This document shows, piece after piece, positions 41,727 through 48,376 of a DNA stretch of 64,000 nucleotides. The notes under the pieces were generated by a model. The model was not told where the DNA came from and ran no database searches. It saw nothing but the letters and a program-made list of their open reading frames with translations. The stretch is taken from contig JADJWL010000003.1 of NCBI GenBank assembly GCA_016716385.1, positions 494,066 through 558,065 on the forward strand, given 5' to 3'. Every line of letters starts with the position of its first letter. The stretch's first letter is position 1. The stretch comes from Bryobacterales bacterium (GTDB taxonomy: Bacteria > Acidobacteriota > Terriglobia > Bryobacterales > Bryobacteraceae). The position numbers and the translations under genes were made by a program.

Positions 41727-41918
41727 ATGCCCTTGTTAAATCTTGTCGTGATCCTGATCGTCGTTGGAGTAGGCCTTTACGTCATCAACCGGTTTATCCC
41801 GATGGCCTCCAGCATCAAGACGATCCTGAATCTCGTCGTGGTCGTTGTTGTCTGCGTCTGGCTCTTGCAGATTGCAGGGCTGTGGGGCGACATCAGCAAC
41901 TTCCGGCTCCCGGGATGA
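41727..41918 (+). CDS. Thivi_2564-type small membrane protein
   Basis: The 63-residue protein consists of two membrane helices (LLNLVVILIVVGVGLYVINRFI and IKTILNLVVVVVVCVWLLQIAGL) joined by PMASS, matching the small conserved Thivi_2564 family. Ribosome site AAAGGAG (41711-41717) lies 9 nt before the ATG and fixes the start. Function unknown; such proteins are often stress-induced. It precedes the surface-protein cluster. Confidence 0.8.
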   Translation: MPLLNLVVILIVVGVGLYVINRFIPMASSIKTILNLVVVVVVCVWLLQIAGLWGDISNFRLPG

Positions 41919-42049
41919 TGGCAGTCCGCGAGACCGCCAGGAGCCTCGAGGGCACGGTCCGGTGGCGGCCCGGTAGTGACACATCCGGAGATGAGCGACT
42001 GACAGCAAGGCAGACGCCAAGTGCGCTGCACCAAAGAAAGAGGAAAGAA

Positions 42050-42802
42050 ATGAAACTGCTCAAGACGGTAGTTACGGTGTGCTCCATCGCGCTGATTGGC
42101 GCGATCGTCACACCGGACGCGAAAGCCGACGCCTGGAATAGAAAGACCGTGGTGACCTTTAGCGGTCCAGTCGAAATTCCAGGGGTCCACCTCCGCGGAT
42201 GGGGAGTGCTGCCCGCCGGCACCTACGTATTCAAGATCCTGGACTCCCAGTCCGACCGGCACATCGTCCAAATCCTGAACCAGGACGAGACGACCGTGTA
42301 CGCCACCATTCTGGCAATCCCGAACTATCGCCTCAAAGTGACCGACAAGACCGTGATCACGTTCAGTGAGCGGCCGGCCGGACAGCCGGAAGCGCTCCGA
42401 GCATGGTTCTACCCCGGCCGAAATTGGGGTGAGGAATTCGTCTACCCGAAGGCCAAGGCCGTAGAGTTGGCGAAGATCACGAACGTGCCTGTCCTGTTCA
42501 CGCCGGCGACCCTGCCTCTCGAAGTCGTCGAACCCATCGAGTCGCCCGATGCCCCGGTGGTCACGGAGCTCAAGCGGGCGCCTGTGATGGCCGTGCGTCC
42601 AACCGGTGAAGAGGTCCAGGTTGCCCAGGTAGTGACGCCTCCGCCGCCTGCCGAGATGCGAGTCGAAACAGCACAGGTAGCGCGAGAACCGGAGCGGATG
42701 CTCCCTGAGACAGCGAGCACGCTCCCGCTCATGGGGCTGTTCGGGTTGATTGCCCTGGGCGCGGCGTTTGCTCTCCGCGGAATCGCAAGACGTCTCCAGT
42801 AA
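42050..42802 (+). CDS. Exported protein with LPETA-type C-terminal sorting signal
   Basis: The 250-residue protein has a signal peptide (LLKTVVTVCSIALIGAIVTPDAKA), a beta-rich domain (about 30-160, VPAGTYVFKIL-like segment), a Pro/Val-rich linker, and a tail with LPETAS (about residue 218), a hydrophobic helix (LPLMGLFGLIALGAAFAL) and RGIARR. This tripartite tail is the layout of sortase substrates, with Ala in place of Gly in LPxTG. A class D sortase is encoded 2.1 kb downstream in the same direction, so this is its likely target. GAGGAAAG lies just before the ATG. Confidence 0.82.
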   Translation: MKLLKTVVTVCSIALIGAIVTPDAKADAWNRKTVVTFSGPVEIPGVHLRGWGVLPAGTYVFKILDSQSDRHIVQILNQDETTVYATILAIPNYRLKVTDKTVITFSERPAGQPEALRAWFYPGRNWGEEFVYPKAKAVELAKITNVPVLFTPATLPLEVVEPIESPDAPVVTELKRAPVMAVRPTGEEVQVAQVVTPPPPAEMRVETAQVAREPERMLPETASTLPLMGLFGLIALGAAFALRGIARRLQ

Positions 42803-42964
42803 CAGAGGCGCGTCCTTTGCGCGATGGGCCCAAGCAACTCGTCGCGCGAAGGGTTGCGAAACGAATGTGAGCGAAGCGGCAGCATGCGTCAAAGGGTAGG
42901 CCGGTTCCCGAATCTCGGGCGCCCGATCCGGGCCGCCTGGCCCGGAGACCCGAAAGGAGATGAG

Positions 42965-43180
42965 ATGAAGGTTCTGTTCTGGGTCGGAATGGCCGTATTG
43001 GTTCTGGGTATTGTGTCGCTGGTGGTCCCGATGCCCCGTACGGAACGGGATAGCGTAAAGGCACTCGGCATGACTGTGGGCGTGGAAACACGGCACGAGG
43101 AGAAGATCCCGCCGGCGGTGGGCGCATTGATGATCCTCAGTGGAGCCGGCTTGATGGTCGTGGGGAGACGTGCAAAATGA
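42965..43180 (+). CDS. Small two-helix membrane protein
   Basis: The 71-residue protein has hydrophobic helices at the N-terminus (VLFWVGMAVLVLGIVSLVV) and C-terminus (AVGALMILSGAGLMVV), separated by a charged loop. AAAGGAGAT just upstream fixes the ATG at 42965. The stop overlaps the next start (ATGA), so the two are coupled. Function unknown. Confidence 0.75.
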   Translation: MKVLFWVGMAVLVLGIVSLVVPMPRTERDSVKALGMTVGVETRHEEKIPPAVGALMILSGAGLMVVGRRAK

Positions 43181-43635
43181 TGTTCCGGGGACTTTCCTGG
43201 ATGTTGGCTCTGCTGGCGCTTGTGCTGACGGTGCATGCATCCGCCGTCCGCGATCAGCGCGCCACAGATCGAGACAGTAGGGCGGCGAAAAAGCAGGGGT
43301 CCGTCTCGCGAGTGGAGCCGGTCTTCAGTCTGAGCGACCGGGAGGTCATCCGCGACTATTACCGGAATCGGCGCGTTGGCCTGCCCCCCGGACTGGCGAA
43401 GCGGGAGGGGGCTTTGCCTCCTGGTCTCAAGCGTCACCTGGAGCGTGACGGAACGCTTCCTCCGGGGCTGCAGAAGCGTGTCGTCCCGTTCCCGCCGGAA
43501 CTGAATCTCCGGCTGCAGGCTCTCCCGCGAGGCTATAGCCGCGGACTGGTCGACGGATCTGCGGTGATCATCAACCGGCGGACCCGGTCAATTGCCGATG
43601 TCATTCATAACCTGCTTGACCCGTCGTTCGAGTGA
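43177..43635 (+). CDS. CigR/RcnB-like exported protein with LPPGL repeats
   Basis: The 152-residue exported protein (signal LSWMLALLALVLTVHASA) has the repeated motif LPPGLAKR / LPPGLKRH / LPPGLQKR followed by LPRGYSRGLVDGSAVIINRRTRSIADVIHNLL. This is the pattern of CigR-type proteins, inner-membrane-anchored or periplasmic proteins of unclear role. It is translationally coupled to the small membrane protein upstream. Confidence 0.65.
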   Translation: MMFRGLSWMLALLALVLTVHASAVRDQRATDRDSRAAKKQGSVSRVEPVFSLSDREVIRDYYRNRRVGLPPGLAKREGALPPGLKRHLERDGTLPPGLQKRVVPFPPELNLRLQALPRGYSRGLVDGSAVIINRRTRSIADVIHNLLDPSFE

Positions 43636-43662
43636 GGGCGAATCGCAAGGAAGGAGGCCGAA

Positions 43663-43920
43663 ATGAACCGGTTCAATATCGCGTCCAGTGCTGTCGGCGC
43701 CAAGCTCAAAGGCCTGACGGACCGCTTGTATGGCTGCTCCCACCGGAAAACCACCTTTCCGATCACCCTGCGGATCAGCGTCGCCGTGAACGGACAACCG
43801 AAGACGCAAGGGGAGACCTACATCGTGTGCCTGGACTGCGGACGCCATCTTTCGTACGACTGGGCTGCCATGCGGATCGCGGAACCGCGGACGACTTGGG
43901 CCGGAGCTCCTGGGTCCTAG
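43663..43920 (+). CDS. Small zinc-ribbon-like protein
   Basis: The 85-residue protein holds possible metal ligands C25, H27 (YGCSHRKT) and C56, C59 (CLDCGRHLSYDW). A strong AAGGAAGGAGG site lies upstream of the ATG. There is no signal peptide. I do not recognise a named family, but the gene looks genuine from its ribosome site and spacing within the cluster. Confidence 0.7.
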   Translation: MNRFNIASSAVGAKLKGLTDRLYGCSHRKTTFPITLRISVAVNGQPKTQGETYIVCLDCGRHLSYDWAAMRIAEPRTTWAGAPGS

Positions 43921-43939
43921 AGACGAATGGAGACTTGCG

Positions 43940-44938
43940 GTGGAAACGAGATCCTGGTTGCGCCAGCGCAGTGGCCCCGTGAAGACTTTCGTGGTCCCGC
44001 TTCTTCTGCTGCTTGCTCCCGGAAGCCAGGGCGCCTCTCAGGTTTCGACGGCAAGCAGCGGTCCGGAACCGGAGTCCTACCGGATCTCGGTGGACGTCGA
44101 CCTCGTAGTGCTGCATGCCACAGTGCGGGACCGCAATGGCCATCTGATTCCCGGTCTGCGCGAGGAGCACTTCAAAGTCTATGAAGACGGCGTTCTTCAA
44201 TCGATCCGGCTGTTCCGGAACGAAGACATTCCCGTCACGGTGGGACTTGTTGTGGATCACAGCGGCAGCATGCGGCCGAAGCTGTCTCACGTGGCCGCCG
44301 CCATCCGGACCTTCGTCCAGGCAAGCAACCCGGAAGACGAGATGTTCGTGGTCAACTTCAATGAGCATGTGACGTTGGGCCTGCCTGGCCCGATTCGATT
44401 CACCAATCGGTCGAGCGACATCGAGTCCGCGGTCCTGAACGCACCGGTCACCGGCCGAACGGCGCTTTACGACGCGGTTGCCGAGGCACTACAGCACTTG
44501 CAGGCAGGTAGCCGGGAGAAAAAGGCGCTAGTTGTCATCAGCGATGGCGGCGACAACGCCAGCGCGCACAATCTGGACCAGGTTCTGAGAATGGCCGGGC
44601 AGTCAAGCTCCCTGGTCTACACCATTGGCGTGTTCGACCCGCACGATCCTGACCGGAACCCGCGAGTGCTCCGCCGTCTCGCCCGGGCGGCAGGTGGTGA
44701 GGCTCTGTTCCCGGAGGAGATCGGGGAAGTGGTAGGCCTGTGCGAACGCGTGGCACGCGACCTACGCCATCAATACACCCTCGGATACCTGTCCACCGGA
44801 GCAACGAAACCTGGGGTATACCGGAACATCCGGGTCGACGCCCGGGCAAAGGGAATGGGAAGACTCGTGGTCCGCACGCGGGCGGGCTATATCACCGGCG
44901 GCATGCCGCGACCCGCAAACAACGAGGAGGTCCCGTGA
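43940..44938 (+). CDS. VWFA-domain protein, acidobacterial TIGR03436 type
   Basis: The 332-residue exported protein has a signal/anchor helix (TFVVPLLLLLAPGSQGA), a short beta domain (VDVDLVVLHATVRDRNGHLIPGLREEHFKVYEDG) typical of acidobacterial VWFA proteins, then a VWA domain. The metal-ion site is intact: D106-H-S108-G-S110, the GRTALYDAV threonine and ISDGGDN. Such domains bind ligands or partners at the cell surface. The protein lacks an LPxTG-like tail. The GTG start at 43940 has GGAGAC upstream. Its stop overlaps the sortase start (GTGA), so the two proteins probably act together. Confidence 0.88.
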   Translation: METRSWLRQRSGPVKTFVVPLLLLLAPGSQGASQVSTASSGPEPESYRISVDVDLVVLHATVRDRNGHLIPGLREEHFKVYEDGVLQSIRLFRNEDIPVTVGLVVDHSGSMRPKLSHVAAAIRTFVQASNPEDEMFVVNFNEHVTLGLPGPIRFTNRSSDIESAVLNAPVTGRTALYDAVAEALQHLQAGSREKKALVVISDGGDNASAHNLDQVLRMAGQSSSLVYTIGVFDPHDPDRNPRVLRRLARAAGGEALFPEEIGEVVGLCERVARDLRHQYTLGYLSTGATKPGVYRNIRVDARAKGMGRLVVRTRAGYITGGMPRPANNEEVP

Positions 44939-45555
44939 AGCTGATCATCACAGAAGAGCCGGCGAGACTGGTTCTGCGATGGATGCAGCGCGTCCTGTTT
45001 GCCGCATCCGTTGCGATGCTGGCGTACTGCGCATTCGTTCTCACAGATACCTGGGTATTCCAGCGGCGCGCGGACCATGGGTTCGAGAGACTGCTGCGGG
45101 AGAAACACGCCGCTCCGGTGGCGCCGGCGGTGATCGAGCCTGATGGCCTCATTGGCCGGATCGAGGTTTCGCGCATCGGTCTTTCCGCGATCGTGTTCGA
45201 AGGAACTGGACGAAAGACGCTGCGGCAGGCGGTGGGCCAAATCGCCGGGACGGCGCTGCCGGGAGCACCAGGGAATGTCGGTCTCTCCGCGCACCGCGAC
45301 ACGTTCTTCCGGCCCCTGCGTCATATTCGGGAGAGCGACATCATCACCTTCACGACGTCCCGCGGCGAGTACCGGTATCGCGTCGTGTCCACAACGGTTG
45401 TCAAACCGCATGACGTGGGGGTACTCGCAACGGGCGAACGCGAGAGCCTTACCTTGGTCACCTGCTATCCGTTCTACTTCGTTGGCGCCGCCCCGGACAG
45501 GTTTGTCGTTCGCGCCGAACGATTTCTGGCCATCCCGGAGCCGGACACCCGGTGA
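44935..45555 (+). CDS. Class D sortase
   Basis: The 206-residue transpeptidase has one N-terminal membrane helix (VLFAASVAMLAYCAFVLTDTW), then the sortase barrel with catalytic H120 (GLSAHRDTFFRPL), C177 (SLTLVTCYPFYFVG) and R193 (DRFVVRAERF). The TLVTC motif and short N-terminus place it in class D. It cleaves an LPxT-type signal and joins the protein to an amine. GAGGAGG precedes the GTG start, which overlaps the VWFA stop. Sortases are uncommon in Gram-negative-type envelopes; the LPETA protein at 42050 is a plausible substrate. Confidence 0.93.
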   Translation: MKLIITEEPARLVLRWMQRVLFAASVAMLAYCAFVLTDTWVFQRRADHGFERLLREKHAAPVAPAVIEPDGLIGRIEVSRIGLSAIVFEGTGRKTLRQAVGQIAGTALPGAPGNVGLSAHRDTFFRPLRHIRESDIITFTTSRGEYRYRVVSTTVVKPHDVGVLATGERESLTLVTCYPFYFVGAAPDRFVVRAERFLAIPEPDTR

Positions 45556-45561
45556 TACAAT
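45556..45561 (+). promoter_or_regulatory. -10-like box TACAAT
   Basis: TACAAT ends 8 nt before the ATG at 45570 and lies directly after the sortase stop. This supports ATG 45570 over the GTG at 45552. Confidence 0.4.
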
Positions 45562-45569
45562 CCTCGGTA

Positions 45570-46664
45570 ATGACACCGCCACTGTCACGCCGTGCGTTTC
45601 TCGCCGCCGCCGCGGGCCTCGCCGCGACCCCGTCTCCAGCCGCCGTGCCGGAGATCGAGCGGGGCGGCATGGTCTACCGCAAGCTCGGCAAGTCCGACCT
45701 CTACGTCTCGCTGCTCTCCTTCGGCTCGCATACCGATCCGAAGTACAAGGTCCGCACCAGCAAGCACGTCAACGGGCTCAACGAAGAGGGACAGGCGCGC
45801 CGCGACCGCCAGATCCTGCATTCGTTCGACCTCGGCGTGAACATGGTCGACACCTACGAGAACGCCGGCCAGTGGGAGCCGATGGCGCGGCTGATGAAGG
45901 GCCGGCGCGACAAGGTGCTGGTCTCCATCTGCCGCCAGTTCCCGATGTTTGTCGGCGAGAACATCGACCGCGCCGCGCGCCTCTACGGCGGCCACGTCGA
46001 TATGTACCGCATCTACATCGGCGGCAACCCGGGGCTGACCGAGCGCGATATCGAAGATTGGGACGTCCTGCGGAAGGCCAAGCAGGCGGGCAAGATCCGC
46101 GCGCTGGGAATCTCCACGCACAACGAACAGGTGATGCTCGAGGCCCTGCGCGAGTTCGAGGGGCTCGACTACGTCATGTTCCCCTACAACTTCATCCACG
46201 CCCGCGCGGACTACAGCCAGTTCCTCCCCGAAGCGGTGAAGCAGGGGGTAGGGCTCATCGCGATCAAGCCTTTGGCCGCGGGCTCGATTCTGAAGCTCGA
46301 CCCGAAGGCGCGTCCCGGCGTGCAACCGGAGAACGAGAAGTTCACGCTCTACCAGCAGCAGTACCGCCCGTTGCTGCCGCAGGTGGTCGCCGAACTCACG
46401 CGTAGCCTGAACCGGCTTCCCGAAGAGACGCTGTGCCAGGCGGCGCTGCGCTTCGTCTACTCGCGTCCGTTCCTCACGTCCGCCATGCCCGGCATGTTCG
46501 ATGATCACATGATCGAAGAGAATTACCAGGCGCTGTCGCGGGCGCGGGAACTGTCGCACAACGAGCGCGACGTGCTCAACGCGGCGGCGCGCGTTGTCGA
46601 ATATGCGGGGAAGGGATGGCTCCCGCCGCACTACCGCTGGCTGGACGCGCAATGGCGCGCCTAG
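45570..46664 (+). CDS. Aldo/keto reductase-family protein, Tat-exported
   Basis: The 364-residue protein starts with a Tat signal (LSRRAFLAAAAGLAATPSPA). The AKR barrel begins MVYRKLGKSDLYVSLLSFGSHTD. It contains NMVDTYENAG (catalytic Asp/Tyr of the AKR tetrad), GKIRALGISTHNEQVM and a C-terminal segment with FLTSAMPGMFDDHMIEENYQAL. The usual His of the tetrad is not obvious. Exported AKR-like proteins of Acidobacteriota may not use NADPH in the normal way. The next gene starts 13 bases before its stop. Confidence 0.85.
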   Translation: MTPPLSRRAFLAAAAGLAATPSPAAVPEIERGGMVYRKLGKSDLYVSLLSFGSHTDPKYKVRTSKHVNGLNEEGQARRDRQILHSFDLGVNMVDTYENAGQWEPMARLMKGRRDKVLVSICRQFPMFVGENIDRAARLYGGHVDMYRIYIGGNPGLTERDIEDWDVLRKAKQAGKIRALGISTHNEQVMLEALREFEGLDYVMFPYNFIHARADYSQFLPEAVKQGVGLIAIKPLAAGSILKLDPKARPGVQPENEKFTLYQQQYRPLLPQVVAELTRSLNRLPEETLCQAALRFVYSRPFLTSAMPGMFDDHMIEENYQALSRARELSHNERDVLNAAARVVEYAGKGWLPPHYRWLDAQWRA

Positions 46665-47929
46665 CGCTCCTCCTGCTGCTGGCCGCGGTCTGCTCAGCGC
46701 AAAGCGAATTCAAAGAAGCAGGCGTCTGCGCCCGCTGCCACGTCGTGTCGGTGCTCGAATGGAGCATCTCCGGGCATACCAAGGCGAACATCACCTGCCA
46801 GGGCTGCCACGGACCGAGCGCGGGTCACGTCGAAAACGAGCGCAATGAGGTCAAGCCGGATCGCCGTCCCGTGGGCGCCGCCGCGATCGCGACGTTCTGC
46901 CAGACCTGCCACGGCGACGGCTGCCCGTCCACGAAGCGCAAGGACGACTGCCAGAGCTGCCATCACATCCATGCGCTCGTCAACCCCACCAAGACTCCGC
47001 AGCAGTCCGGGGGCGTCGAGGACGACGGGTTCCTGGCGCGTATGGACGAAGGCGAAGCGCACCTGCGGGGACGCAACTGGCGCGCCGCGCGCGACGCGTT
47101 CCAGGCGGCGGCGCGCATCCGTCCCAACGAACCGCTGGCGAAGCGGCGCCTGGCCTACACCGAGCGGCGGCTGAATCCGTCGCTGCCCGGATTCGAAGCT
47201 GTGGGAACGGCGGCGGACGAAGAGACCGCGCTGCCTCTGGAGGTGCGCGTCGCGGGCCTCGGCATCCCGATGCGGCTGGTCCGCGGCGGCGCGTGCGACA
47301 TCGGGTCCGACACCTACCCCGGCGCCGATCCCGCGCACACCGTGCGCATCCAGCCGTTCTACCTCGGCACCTACGAGATCACTCAAGCGGAATGGGCCGC
47401 GGTGATGGGGACGGGCGCGAGCCAGAACGGCAAGCTCCCCGCGGGATCCATCTCCTGGCAGGACGCCCAGGCGTTCGTCCGGAAGCTGAATGAGCGTGTC
47501 CCCAGCGGCGGCTTCCGGCTGCCGTCCGAGGCGGAATGGGAGTGCTCCGCCCGCGCGGGCGCCGCGCCCCCGGACACCCTCGCGCGCGTGGCATGGTTCA
47601 AGGACAGCACGCTCGCCCCGCGTCCGGACGCCCCGTTCCAGCCTGTGGACAGCTACGCCCCACGCCCGGTCGGCGGACTGGCGGCTAACGCCTGGGGCTT
47701 CTTCGACATGCTCGGCAACGTCTGGGAGTGGACGTCGAGCCGCCTCGCCCCGTACCCTTACGACGCACGGGACGGCCGGGAGTCGGCTGAAGGCGATGTC
47801 CCGCGCGTGCTCCGGGGAGGAGGCTTCGCCGACGCCGCCGAAACCGTCCACCCCTCGCACCGCCACAGCGAACGCCCATCGCGGCGGCTCCGCTGGAACG
47901 GCATGCGTCTGGCGCGGTCGGCGCCGTAG
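46652..47929 (+). CDS. Fusion of tetraheme cytochrome c and FGE-sulfatase-like domain
   Basis: The 425-residue exported protein carries four CXXCH sites in its first 105 residues (C26-C29-H30, C49-C52-H53, C83-C86-H87, C100-C103-H104). A TPR-like stretch follows (about 125-165, EAHLRGRNWRAARDAFQAAARIRPNE). Residues of about 190-425 are an FGE/SUMF1-type lectin-like domain (FYLGTYEITQAEWAAVMG, GFRLPSEAEWECSARAG, GNVWEWTSSRL, RVLRGGGF). The paired active-site cysteines of true formylglycine-generating enzymes are missing from the RVLRGGGF…GMRLAR region, so it should not activate the sulfatases. The domain is more likely a binding scaffold. It overlaps the aldo/keto reductase gene and may receive its electrons. 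Confidence 0.85.
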   Translation: MARLALLLLLAAVCSAQSEFKEAGVCARCHVVSVLEWSISGHTKANITCQGCHGPSAGHVENERNEVKPDRRPVGAAAIATFCQTCHGDGCPSTKRKDDCQSCHHIHALVNPTKTPQQSGGVEDDGFLARMDEGEAHLRGRNWRAARDAFQAAARIRPNEPLAKRRLAYTERRLNPSLPGFEAVGTAADEETALPLEVRVAGLGIPMRLVRGGACDIGSDTYPGADPAHTVRIQPFYLGTYEITQAEWAAVMGTGASQNGKLPAGSISWQDAQAFVRKLNERVPSGGFRLPSEAEWECSARAGAAPPDTLARVAWFKDSTLAPRPDAPFQPVDSYAPRPVGGLAANAWGFFDMLGNVWEWTSSRLAPYPYDARDGRESAEGDVPRVLRGGGFADAAETVHPSHRHSERPSRRLRWNGMRLARSAP

Positions 47930-47981
47930 CAGCCGGCTCTATTGAACTCGCGCAGAACAGCCGATTCTCTCCCGGACAGCT

Positions 47982-48371
47982 ATGGCAATTCGAGTCTGGG
48001 ATGAGACCGCTCCCGGAGCTCAGTCCGAGGGCACCGCCATCAGCCTCACTGCGGGGCACACCACCGTCCGTGCGCTGCTGCGCAGCCGCGTGAGGCAGGA
48101 AGTGGAACACTACAATCGAAACCTGCCCGAAACGTTCCGGGGTTTGGTGCAGCCCGAGGAGTCCGAACAGGTGTTAAATGGTTTCCGCCTCAAGGACAGG
48201 CGCGCACTCGACTGGGACGTCCAGTTCAGGCGCGCCTGCTCCAGCTTCGAGAAGAACGGGTTCCTCGTCTTCATCGACGGAAGGCAGGTCACCGAACTCG
48301 ACACGCCGGTGGATCTCAGCAACGATTCCGAGATCCGGTTCCTGAAGCTGGTGCCGCTGGTAGGAGGGTAG
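47982..48371 (+). CDS. Ubiquitin-like beta-grasp protein with C-terminal Gly-Gly
   Basis: The 129-residue protein reads like a MoaD/ThiS/ubiquitin-type fold. It has strand 1 (MAIRVWDET), strand 2 (GTAISLT), a helix (TTVRALLRSRVRQEVEHYNRN), a 40-residue insertion, and then the closing part NGFLVFIDGRQVTELDTPVDLSNDSEIRFLKLVPLVGG. That end matches beta-grasp carriers, whose mature C-terminus is GG and which are activated by E1-like enzymes. The last two residues are G128-G129, immediately before the stop. The DUF4132 gene follows after 5 bases. No E1, E2 or JAB protease gene is seen in the window. Fold assignment is my inference from pattern. Confidence 0.72.
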   Translation: MAIRVWDETAPGAQSEGTAISLTAGHTTVRALLRSRVRQEVEHYNRNLPETFRGLVQPEESEQVLNGFRLKDRRALDWDVQFRRACSSFEKNGFLVFIDGRQVTELDTPVDLSNDSEIRFLKLVPLVGG

Positions 48372-48376
48372 GTACG

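Noticed and set aside
44740..44934. N-terminal extension of the sortase
   Set aside because: It lies inside the VWFA gene, is Pro/Arg-rich and lacks a membrane helix. GTG 44935 has a strong GAGGAGG site and the right overlap.
46652..47929. True formylglycine-generating enzyme that would activate the two sulfatases
   Set aside because: The active-site cysteine pair expected near the C-terminus is absent.
47982..48371. Ordinary MoaD or ThiS gene of molybdopterin or thiamine synthesis
   Set aside because: At 129 residues with a large insertion it is longer than MoaD/ThiS (about 65-85), and no cofactor-synthesis gene lies nearby.
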